64,000 nucleotides of DNA from Stygiobacter sp043807765 (GTDB lineage Bacteria; Bacteroidota; Ignavibacteria; Ignavibacteriales; Melioribacteraceae), in the NCBI GenBank assembly GCA_043807765.1, contig JAZDFQ010000109.1, positions 54,454-118,453 of the forward strand, given 5' to 3'. The notes beneath the pieces were generated by a model that saw only the letters and a list, made by a program, of their open reading frames with translations, was not told where the DNA came from and made no database searches. This document shows, one piece after another, positions 17,754 through 24,476 of the stretch; within the stretch, counting starts at the first letter, position 1, and the number at the start of each line of letters is the position of its first letter. The position numbers and the translations under genes are program-made.

Positions 17754-18140
17754 GTGAAAAAATTAGCACACATATTGTTTATTCTGGCTTATTTACTCCC
17801 AACCATCGGTTTAACCGTAGCCCATCATTTTTGCGGAGACACATTAGTCTCGGCAAGAGTTATTATGACTTCGGAAGTTAAAGAGCCGGTTGACTGCTGC
17901 GGCGAAGAGCCGGTAGATGATCCATGCTGCACAGATCAAGTAATTTCATACAGGCTTGATGATTTTCATTTTACTTCTGCTAAAGTTACTGTTGAAGATT
18001 CTCTTTCCGAATACATGTTAATTCCGGTTGAAACAATTTACAATACGGAAATAGCTGAACCCGCTGCAAATCTTAAATCAATATCCGAATCGCCCCCGGG
18101 CACACCAACCTATATAGTCAATCGTACTCTCCTTATTTAG
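17754..18140 (+). CDS. HYC_CC_PP-type Cys-rich exported protein
   Basis: The start is GTG 17754. The 128 residues open with a hydrophobic signal (MKKLAHILFILAYLLPTIG) and then carry HHFCGDTL, DCCGEEP and DPCCTDQV, with SPPGTP near the end. This is the defining pattern of the Bacteroidetes HYC_CC_PP family, which is regularly encoded beside heavy-metal genes. Here the HMA protein and a TonB receptor follow directly. The paired cysteines suggest metal binding in the periplasm; the exact role is not known. Conservation of the order with the next two genes supports an operon. Confidence 0.82.
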   Translation: MKKLAHILFILAYLLPTIGLTVAHHFCGDTLVSARVIMTSEVKEPVDCCGEEPVDDPCCTDQVISYRLDDFHFTSAKVTVEDSLSEYMLIPVETIYNTEIAEPAANLKSISESPPGTPTYIVNRTLLI

Positions 18141-18217
18141 AACAAGCCGACTTGCTGTAACATTTTTGTTAGTCGAGCCATTATGTATTTTAAAAATTTT
18201 AACTCAAGGAGAGTTTT

Positions 18218-18565
18218 ATGAAAAAGTTAGTTTCATTATTCGTCGTTTTATTATTTGCCTCATCATTTAGCTACGCACAAGAGAGCAAAGTTGTTGAAGC
18301 CGAATTCAAGATTTCCGGCAATTGCGGAATGTGTAAATCTAGATTAGAAAAAGTGATGAAAATAAAAGAAGTAAAGTTTGCAAAGTGGGATAAATCTACT
18401 AAGCTTATGAAAGTGGCTTACCTTTCTCCGGATATAACAGTTGATTCGCTAAAACACCGCGCCGCAGAAGTTGGACATGATACCGACAAGTTCAAAGCGG
18501 ATGACGCTGTTTATGCAAAATTGCCAAAGTGCTGCTTGTACCGCGATAACCCAACAACGCACTAA
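18218..18565 (+). CDS. Periplasmic heavy-metal-associated (HMA) domain protein
   Basis: The signal peptide MKKLVSLFVVLLFASSFSYA precedes a compact HMA fold. The metal loop is GNCGMCKSRLEK, a CxxC variant of the MerP/CopZ GMTCxxC loop, and the following strand EVKFAKWDKSTKLMKVAYLS fits the fold. A C-terminal KCCLYRDN adds two cysteines beyond the usual domain. It probably carries copper or a related soft metal in the periplasm and may hand it to, or receive it from, the TonB receptor encoded 27 bases further on. AAGGAGAG precedes the ATG. Confidence 0.85.
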   Translation: MKKLVSLFVVLLFASSFSYAQESKVVEAEFKISGNCGMCKSRLEKVMKIKEVKFAKWDKSTKLMKVAYLSPDITVDSLKHRAAEVGHDTDKFKADDAVYAKLPKCCLYRDNPTTH

Positions 18566-18592
18566 TTATCAACTTTAAATTTGGAGAAGACA

Positions 18593-20842
18593 ATGAGAAA
18601 TAAATTTATATTGCTTCTCCTTCTTGTTTCATCAGCTTTTCTATACTCCCAGCAAATGCTTAAAGGCAGAGTAGTAGAAAAAGACGAAGAAGGAAAGCTT
18701 GTTCCGCTTGTTGGCGCAAATGTTTTTTGGGAAGGCACCAAAGTTGGAACTACAACTGATCTAGATGGAAATTTTTCGATCCCATTTATGAAAGAATACC
18801 ACGATCTAATTACAAGTATGATAGGCTACAACACAGATACGCTGCATGTATCAAACTCAGAGCTGCTCGAAATCGTTTTGCAAAGTGTGGCAACAAAACT
18901 GAGCGATGTTGAAGTTGTTGGAAGGGTAAGCACTACTTTTTCCGACTATCTTTCAATAGAGAACAAAGGTGTAATGACGGACAAAGAGTTGTACAAAGCA
19001 GCTTGCTGTAATCTTTCGGAAAGCTTCGAAACGAATCCCTCAATTGATGTTTCTTTCACCGATGCAATTACCGGCGCCAAACAAATTGAAATGCTCGGGC
19101 TTTCGGGAGTTTATACTCAAACAACGATGGAAAATCTGCCATACATCCGCGGACTTATGTCGAATGTCGGATTAACTTTTATTCCGGGTACATGGGTGCA
19201 GTCAATCAATGTATCAAAAGGAATTGGCTCGGTGGCTAATGGATTTGAATCAATGACCGGGCAGATTGATGTTGACCTAAAAAAGGCTTACACCGTTGAG
19301 GCAGAAAAACTATTTGTAAATATGTATGCCGACTACGATCAGCGTTTTGAGGGAAACTTGAATTATAGAACTGCTTTAAGTGATAAAATTTCTGTAATCA
19401 ATTTATTTCACGCAAGTTCCCGCAAGCACGGCTTCGATAACAATAACGATAGATTTATAGATATGCCGGAGTTTACAACTTATAATATGATGCAGCGTTG
19501 GCAATTCCATACAGATATCGGCTGGGAAGGTCAATTCGGTTTTCAATATTTAAGTGATGCGAAAGAAGGTGGGACAAATTCGCATCTTGAAGCGGTTGGT
19601 CACGCTAACTCAGATTATTTATATACTACAAAGAACAATCAGTTGAATGTATATGGAAAGTTTGGATATGTTTTCCCGGAAGCCATTTATCAATCATTCG
19701 GAATTCAATGGTCGCTTAATAGTTATCGCAATTCATCTTTGTTTGGTTTAAGAAATTACGATGGCAACGAAAAGACCGGCTACTTTAATTTCATTTACCA
19801 ATCAAACTTAGGCTCGCCAAATCACAAATTCAGAACCGGATTTAGTTTCTTGTTCGATCAATACGATGAAACATTTATTTCCAACCGCTATCAGCGTGTT
19901 GAAAGAATTCCCGGAGTGTTTTTCGAATACACTTACACAATGGATGAAAATCTTTCATTCATTCTCGGTGCGAGAGCTGACCAGCACAACTATTATGGAT
20001 TTATGTTCACTCCCCGCTTTCATATGAGATGGGCACCTCAAGAGGATTGGGTTTTCCGCGCTGTTGCCGGCAGAGGCTATAGAACATCCAACATCTTTAC
20101 TGAAAATTCTTCAATATTTGCAAGCGCACGTAAGTTGAATATTTTGTCTAACGAATCTTTCGGCTACGGATTATCACAAGAGAAAGCTTGGAACTTTGGA
20201 GTAAACCTTACGCACTATTTTAATTACGATTACCGAGATGGAACAATTTCCGTTGATTTCTACCGCACGCAATTTGAACAAGCAACCATTGCCGATCTCG
20301 ATTTCAATCCGCAAGAAGTTTACTTCTATTCTGTGGCTAACGGAAGTTATTCCAACAGCATGCAGATAGAATTGAATTATCCGGTAATTGAAAGGCTTGA
20401 TACACGAATCGCTTACCGCTATATGGATGTAAAACAAGAAATCGGCGGAGAGATGAAAGACCGCCCGTTTACTTCTAAGAACCGTGTTCTATTGAATCTT
20501 GCATACTCTACTTTGCGCGAAGCCAAAGATGATCCGCAAATGACTTACGACTTAACAGTTCAATGGTTTGGCCCAAAGCGTTTACCTTCAACTACGGCCA
20601 ATCCGGTTAATCTTCAAGCTAGAGAAAATTCACCAAGCTTTGCAGTAGTTAATATGCAAATTACCAGATCTCTGTTTTTAGGATTTGATCTTTACATTGG
20701 AATTGAAAACTTACTTGGCTTCAAGCAAGACAATCCAATTCTCGATCCGATGCATCCTAACGGGAACTACTTTGATGCTTCGATGATTTGGGGACCGGTT
20801 AACGGTAGAATGATGTATGCGGGCTTACGCTATAAAATGTAG
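18593..20842 (+). CDS. TonB-dependent receptor with N-terminal CarboxypepD_reg domain, probable metal receptor
   Basis: An outer-membrane importer. ATG 18593 follows GGAGAAGAC and opens the signal peptide MRNKFILLLLLVSSAFLYS. Residues of about 22-110 are the carboxypeptidase-D regulatory-like domain (GANVFWEGTKVGTTTDLDGNF). The plug follows (ACCNLSESFETNPS, then IPGTWVQSINVSKGIGS), and the rest is the beta-barrel, ending in GRMMYAGLRYKM. The ACCNLSESFETNP plug motif belongs to a receptor group found beside HMA and HYC_CC_PP genes, which suggests copper or another soft metal as cargo. The 749 residues are complete. A hairpin at 20888-20916 probably ends the operon. Confidence 0.88.
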   Translation: MRNKFILLLLLVSSAFLYSQQMLKGRVVEKDEEGKLVPLVGANVFWEGTKVGTTTDLDGNFSIPFMKEYHDLITSMIGYNTDTLHVSNSELLEIVLQSVATKLSDVEVVGRVSTTFSDYLSIENKGVMTDKELYKAACCNLSESFETNPSIDVSFTDAITGAKQIEMLGLSGVYTQTTMENLPYIRGLMSNVGLTFIPGTWVQSINVSKGIGSVANGFESMTGQIDVDLKKAYTVEAEKLFVNMYADYDQRFEGNLNYRTALSDKISVINLFHASSRKHGFDNNNDRFIDMPEFTTYNMMQRWQFHTDIGWEGQFGFQYLSDAKEGGTNSHLEAVGHANSDYLYTTKNNQLNVYGKFGYVFPEAIYQSFGIQWSLNSYRNSSLFGLRNYDGNEKTGYFNFIYQSNLGSPNHKFRTGFSFLFDQYDETFISNRYQRVERIPGVFFEYTYTMDENLSFILGARADQHNYYGFMFTPRFHMRWAPQEDWVFRAVAGRGYRTSNIFTENSSIFASARKLNILSNESFGYGLSQEKAWNFGVNLTHYFNYDYRDGTISVDFYRTQFEQATIADLDFNPQEVYFYSVANGSYSNSMQIELNYPVIERLDTRIAYRYMDVKQEIGGEMKDRPFTSKNRVLLNLAYSTLREAKDDPQMTYDLTVQWFGPKRLPSTTANPVNLQARENSPSFAVVNMQITRSLFLGFDLYIGIENLLGFKQDNPILDPMHPNGNYFDASMIWGPVNGRMMYAGLRYKM

Positions 20843-21004
20843 GCTAGATACTGGATGCTGGATACCAGATTCTGGATAATTTGAATGGACTCGCTGATAC
20901 TGAAGGCGGGTCTTTTCATTTGTACCTTGTACAAAGTTGATAGATATTTGTTTTCAAAAAATCCAGCATCAAGAATCTAGTATCATGTATCTAGTAACCA
21001 GCAT
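20843..21004. repeat. Inverted word-repeat element (CTGGATAC / ATCCAGCATC class)
   Basis: Left arm about 20843-20879 (CTAGATACTGGATGCTGGATACC) faces right arm about 20961-21003 (ATCCAGCATCAAGAATCTAG, then TATCTAGTAACCAGCAT). A second copy of the same words is at 59540-59646. Each arm itself repeats a GGATxC-like word of about 9 bases. Confidence 0.65.
20888..20916 (+). terminator. Terminator of the metal-receptor operon
   Basis: GACTCGC (20888-20894) pairs with GCGGGTC (20906-20912), allowing one G-U pair, followed by TTTT. Confidence 0.6.
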
Positions 21005-21013
21005 CGAGGAAAT

Positions 21014-21364
21014 ATGGCTTCACCTACAAAAATAAAACTACATAAACAAGAGAGTTTGGAAATAGTCTGGGATAACGGTAAGACTCATAATTTCGATCTT
21101 AAATTTCTGCGGGATGAATCTCCCGATGCCGGAAACAAAGGAGAAACGATTCTTTGGAAGCATTACGCTCCCCCGCCAAAACAGCCGCTTACTTCACAAG
21201 CTTACGAAATAGAAAAAATTGAAATGGTTGGCAATTACGCAATTCAGATCAAATGGAAAGATGGTTACGATTTTGGAATTTACTCATGGGATGTTTTGCA
21301 GAGACTCGGAGATTATTTAGAAGTGAAAAACAATTTGCATCAAGATTTTGAGCACGAACACTAA
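21014..21364 (+). CDS. DUF971 family protein
   Basis: The 116 residues match DUF971, the domain also found at the N-terminus of gamma-butyrobetaine hydroxylase: KLHKQESLEIVWDNG, FDLKFLRDESPDA, NYAIQIKWKDGYDFGIYSWDVLQ. In stand-alone form it is linked in various bacteria with Fe-S cluster handling next to ApbC/Mrp-type ATPases; no such ATPase is adjacent here. The product has no signal peptide and should be cytoplasmic. GAGGAAAT precedes the ATG. It follows a repeat element, so it is probably transcribed on its own. Confidence 0.88.
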   Translation: MASPTKIKLHKQESLEIVWDNGKTHNFDLKFLRDESPDAGNKGETILWKHYAPPPKQPLTSQAYEIEKIEMVGNYAIQIKWKDGYDFGIYSWDVLQRLGDYLEVKNNLHQDFEHEH

Positions 21365-21368
21365 ATAA

Positions 21369-21486
21369 AAGAAGAGTAAGATCACGATCAAGCGCAAGAT
21401 CAAGAGAGTGTTTCTTTATCTCCTTGATCTTGAACTTAATCTTAATCTAATTCTTACAAAATAATCTTAATCTAATTCTTACAAAA
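21369..21486. repeat. GATCAAG word repeat plus perfect 25-bp tandem duplication
   Basis: Arms of about 21369-21406 (AAGATCACGATCAAG, GCAAGATCAAG) and 21423-21456 (CTTGATCTTGAACTTAATC) are inverted relatives. The unit from 21437 to 21461 (starting TAATCTTAATCTAATTC) is repeated exactly at 21462-21486. The second copy contains the stop codon of the TlpA gene. Confidence 0.7.
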
Positions 21487-22078
21487 GCTTTTTAATGTGT
21501 TCTTCGTAAACTGATTTTTCTCTAAAACCTAAATAACTCGCTACGATTTTACCTTGCTTGTCAATAACAAAAGTAGTCGGAATAGATCCGATTCCCCCAT
21601 AACTAATTCTAACAGCTTCATTATAATAAACAACCGGATAGTTGATTTTATATTCTTTGATAAAAGGAATAACATCATCTTTGGTTTGATCATCAACAGA
21701 AACACCGACAACTTCAAATCCTTTTTGTCCATATTTCTTTTTCAACTCTACTAAATCCGGAATGCCCTTGCGGCAAGGCGGACACCAGGTTGCCCAAAAA
21801 TCAACAATAACAACCTTTCCCTTTAAGCTGGAAAGCTTAAGTTTCTTGCCATCGGTTGTAGGTAATTCAAAATCGGGAGCTTGAACAGTTTTCTGTTCAC
21901 CGGCCGGAACATAATTTGGCGGATATGGGCCGCTTGGTTCTTCACCTCCAAAAAGATAATCTGAATTATTGAAGACGAAAAGAAGGAGTACTACTGCGAA
22001 GAATATTCCCGTATAAATTCTGCTTCTATGTTGTTTGGTCAATACCGGTGTTGATTTCTTGTTTTTATTTTGGCTCAT
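21479..22078 (-). CDS. Membrane-anchored TlpA-like thioredoxin
   Basis: An N-terminal hydrophobic anchor (IYTGIFFAVVLLLFVFNN, about 20-37) holds a periplasmic thioredoxin domain. The redox motif is VDFWATWCPPCRKGIPDLVELKKKYG, followed by GFEVVGVSVDD and the cis-proline region IGSIPTTFVIDKQGKIV. This is the AhpC-TSA/TlpA/ResA family, which reduces disulfides of exported proteins such as apocytochromes c. The window also encodes a seven-haem cytochrome, a possible client. The 199 residues are complete. DUF1858-like and DUF6132-like genes lie upstream on the same strand. Confidence 0.9.
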   Translation of the reverse strand: MSQNKNKKSTPVLTKQHRSRIYTGIFFAVVLLLFVFNNSDYLFGGEEPSGPYPPNYVPAGEQKTVQAPDFELPTTDGKKLKLSSLKGKVVIVDFWATWCPPCRKGIPDLVELKKKYGQKGFEVVGVSVDDQTKDDVIPFIKEYKINYPVVYYNEAVRISYGGIGSIPTTFVIDKQGKIVASYLGFREKSVYEEHIKKLL

Positions 22079-22132
22079 TACATCCTCTAATTAATCTGTT
22101 TAAAAATAGTAATTTCTTTTTGTGTACAAAAT

Positions 22133-22345
22133 TTATAATGATTTACACATTAACTTCCGATTAAGTTCCTCTTCGAACATGGAAATCTGTTCATCGGGAA
22201 AACCTTTTTCCTTAGATGCATCTTCCAGCGTTCCCCAAATTGGTTCTCCGCAACGCAAACATCTTATTCCCTTATCGCTAAGATATGCAACAGCTTCCGG
22301 TAAAAGCTTTACCAAATCTTCTATTTCAATTTGGCGCGTTATCAT
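22133..22345 (-). CDS. DUF1858-like small redox-disulfide protein
   Basis: The 70 residues begin MITRQIEIEDLVKLLPEAVAYLSDKGIRCLRCGEPIWGTLEDASKE across two segments. A helix, a CxxC pair (CLRC, near residues 29-32) and a second helix match the DUF1858 / hybrid-cluster-associated disulfide domain. The usual partner, a hybrid cluster protein, is absent here. The start overlaps the end of the upstream DUF6132-like gene by 20 bases, which suggests translational coupling. A thiol-redox or sulfur-handling role with the neighbouring TlpA is plausible but unproven. Confidence 0.8.
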   Translation of the reverse strand: MITRQIEIEDLVKLLPEAVAYLSDKGIRCLRCGEPIWGTLEDASKEKGFPDEQISMFEEELNRKLMCKSL

Positions 22346-22538
22346 CTGCTTTCTTCTTAGATGGAATTGAGATTATAAATCCGGCAACTCCGCCGTAAAT
22401 AGTAGAAATCCACGGATTGCTTGTAATAGGGCACGAACCGGAAATACATCCAATAAAATAATAGTAAGCGTAGCCAAGCGAAGCACCGGCAAAAACCGGA
22501 AGAACACGCTTCAGCAAAACAGCTTTATCTAATTTCAA
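22326..22538 (-). CDS. DUF6132-like small membrane protein
   Basis: The 70 residues contain two hydrophobic stretches, PVFAGASLGYAYYYFIGC and STIYGGVAGFIISI, separated by the GCISGSCPITSNPW loop with two cysteines. This is the DUF6132 signature (a GxxxCPIxSNP loop between two helices), a family of unknown function in Bacteroidota and relatives. AGGAAAGGAG precedes the ATG. It overlaps the DUF1858-like gene, and both lie upstream of TlpA. The loop cysteines may face the periplasm and form a thiol pair; this is inference. Confidence 0.78.
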   Translation of the reverse strand: MKLDKAVLLKRVLPVFAGASLGYAYYYFIGCISGSCPITSNPWISTIYGGVAGFIISIPSKKKADDNAPN

Positions 22539-22626
22539 AACACTCCTTTCCTGGTAATTCTAAAAAATAATCGTGGTCTCTATAATTAGATGTGAAAAAC
22601 AAAATTAAGATTCGCTGATAGGTAAG

Positions 22627-23103
22627 TTATTTTCTCCCTTCTCCCCACTTCAAAACTTCAACTTTAACATCAACAATTCCCGCTGTAACCATATCAAGTG
22701 CAATAGCAACGCCGTAAGACAAATCGATAATTCGGTCGGGACGGAAAGGCATTCTGTCGTTTATTGGAATTGTAACCGTTTTATTATTGTAAAGATTGGT
22801 TACCCGAACAATAGTTCCCATTCTATAAGAAGGATGAGCAGCCGAAAGTCCGTTCATATCGTAAATTTCACCGCTGTAAGTTGGAAGGCCATCATATTTA
22901 TCGGCGTAAAAAGAAGCAACCCCGGTTTGAATTTCCAAAACCTCATCATCAGAAACTTCAACTTCGGATTCCCTTTTATCATCATTCATCACTTCCTCAT
23001 TCTCTTCTCGATCAGAATCATATCTCACCTTTTGATAACGAACTGTAGAACTGCAAGCAGCAAAAAAAAGAAGTACTAACAAAAACGATAATGATTTGAG
23101 CAT
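22627..23103 (-). CDS. rlpA: RlpA-like septal/peptidoglycan lipoprotein
   Basis: The N-terminus MLKSLSFLLVLLFFAACSST is a lipoprotein signal with the lipobox cysteine after FAA. After an acidic linker the double-psi barrel domain spans about residues 60-155: VASFYADKYDGLPTYSGE, AAHPSYRMGTIVRVTN, VTIPINDRMPF and RIIDLSYGVA. In well-studied members this domain cleaves naked glycan strands as a lytic transglycosylase. The SPOR domain of E. coli RlpA is absent, which is common in this group. At 158 residues it is a single-domain version. Confidence 0.88.
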   Translation of the reverse strand: MLKSLSFLLVLLFFAACSSTVRYQKVRYDSDREENEEVMNDDKRESEVEVSDDEVLEIQTGVASFYADKYDGLPTYSGEIYDMNGLSAAHPSYRMGTIVRVTNLYNNKTVTIPINDRMPFRPDRIIDLSYGVAIALDMVTAGIVDVKVEVLKWGEGRK

Positions 23104-23132
23104 AGCTTTCTGAAACTGTTGCTTTAAAATAC

Positions 23133-23269
23133 AAAAGGGGGCGGTACTTCGCTCCCTTTTGCCCTCACCAATGTAGGAATTTTCCAGCCAGAACGACCTA
23201 CATTTGCGCTGGAAAAATAGAATTCAGTTCGTTTTCTGGCGGTGAGGAATATCACCCGAAAAATTTTCG
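23133..23269 (+). promoter_or_regulatory. Highly self-complementary region upstream of carA, possible structured RNA or mobile palindrome
   Basis: Six segments occur in the order A-B-C-A'-B'-C'. A is AATGTAGG (23170-23177) with A' CCTACATT (23197-23204). B is TTTTCCAGC (23180-23188) with B' GCTGGAAAA (23208-23216). C is CCAGAACGA (23188-23196) with C' TCG..TTCTGG (23229-23239). Outer arms CCTCACC (23163-23169) and GGTGAGG (23241-23247) enclose them, and GGTGA..TCACC (23241-23256) offers an alternative. A hairpin AAAAGGG..CCCTTTT (23133-23160) precedes. The interleaved order implies alternative folds or pseudoknots. It lies upstream of the best carA promoter, so it need not be in the carA transcript. 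Confidence 0.45.
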
Positions 23270-23298
23270 CATAATTATTCACAAACGCTTTTATGTTT

Positions 23299-23328
23299 TT
23301 GAACGACAGCCATTTTTTTTTACCTTTG
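23299..23328 (+). promoter_or_regulatory. Bacteroidetes-type promoter of carAB
   Basis: TTG (23299-23301), a 19-base spacer, then TACCTTTG (23321-23328): both elements and spacing fit the TTG-N19-TAnnTTTG consensus. The start codon of carA is about 62 bases downstream. Confidence 0.7.
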
Positions 23329-23390
23329 TAAGGCTTTTTTGAGAATCCTCCCGCCCTTAATAATCACAAAGAATTGGAGCCAGATAGGAA

Positions 23391-24476
23391 TTGGATAAAA
23401 ATACCCTCACAGCAAAACCAACCGCAAGACTTGTATTGAAAGATGGAAATATTTTTGAAGGGAAACTTTTTGGTGCCCAGCGCTCCGTTGCCGGAGAAGT
23501 TGTGTTCAATACCGGAATGGTTGGCTACCCGGAAACATTGACTGACCCATCTTACAAAGGGCAAATTCTTGTTATGACTTATCCATTAATCGGCAATTAC
23601 GGAATTCCGGAGATGGATGATGTTTCAGAACTTCAGAAGTTTTTTGAATCGGACCGTGTGCAAATTCAAGCGCTAATAGTTTCTGAAGAATCTGAAAATT
23701 ACAGCCATTGGAATGCTTTCCAAAGTTTGGATGAATGGCTGAAAGAATTTGGCGTACCGGGAATTTATGGAATAGATACCCGCCGCTTAACAAAAATTTT
23801 ACGCGAGCATGGAACAATGCTTGGCAAGATTGAGGTTGATAACAAGAAGATTGAATACTATAATCCGGACGTAGATAATCTTATTTCAAAAGTCACAGTT
23901 CAGCAAGTAGAACACCACGGTTCCGGTAAAAAAAGAATTCTGTTAATTGACTGCGGATGTAAAAAAAGTATCCTTCAAAATTTGATTGACAGAAATGTTT
24001 CCGTACTTCGCGTTCCATACGATTTTAATGTTGATAAAGAAGAATATGATGGAGTATTGCTATCTAACGGTCCGGGTAATCCAATAGTTTATAAACAGCT
24101 TGTAGCAACAGCAAAAAAGTTAATCCAGAAACAAGTTCCAACACTAGGCATTTGCATGGGGCATCAAATTCTGTCGCTTGCTGCCGGAGGAAAAACTTAT
24201 AAATTAAAATATGGCCACCGCAGTCAAAACCAGCCGGTTAAAGAAGTAGGCGGAAATAAATGCTATGTAACTTCTCAAAACCACAGTTTTGCTGTTGATA
24301 CAAAATCGTTACCTCGCGGTTTTCAACCTTGGTTTGAGAACTTAAATGATTATTCCAACGAAGGAATGAGACACGAAAAATTGCCATTCCGCAGCGTACA
24401 ATTTCATCCCGAAGCTGCACCGGGACCGGTGGACACCGGATTTATTTTTGACGAATTTTTGAAGGATGTAAAGTGA
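23391..24476 (+). CDS. carA: Carbamoyl-phosphate synthase small (glutaminase) subunit
   Basis: Hydrolyses glutamine and channels ammonia to CarB for carbamoyl phosphate, the precursor of arginine and pyrimidines. Residues of about 10-135 are the CarA N-terminal domain (ARLVLKDGNIFEGKLFG, FNTGMVGYPETLTDPSY). The class I amidotransferase domain has C255 in LGICMGHQILSLAAGG and the histidine/glutamate of VQFHPEAAPGP. TTG 23391 is the start, with GGAG at 23376-23379. The 361 residues are complete. Its stop overlaps the carB start by 4 bases (GTGA), so translation is coupled. Confidence 0.96.
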   Translation: MDKNTLTAKPTARLVLKDGNIFEGKLFGAQRSVAGEVVFNTGMVGYPETLTDPSYKGQILVMTYPLIGNYGIPEMDDVSELQKFFESDRVQIQALIVSEESENYSHWNAFQSLDEWLKEFGVPGIYGIDTRRLTKILREHGTMLGKIEVDNKKIEYYNPDVDNLISKVTVQQVEHHGSGKKRILLIDCGCKKSILQNLIDRNVSVLRVPYDFNVDKEEYDGVLLSNGPGNPIVYKQLVATAKKLIQKQVPTLGICMGHQILSLAAGGKTYKLKYGHRSQNQPVKEVGGNKCYVTSQNHSFAVDTKSLPRGFQPWFENLNDYSNEGMRHEKLPFRSVQFHPEAAPGPVDTGFIFDEFLKDVK

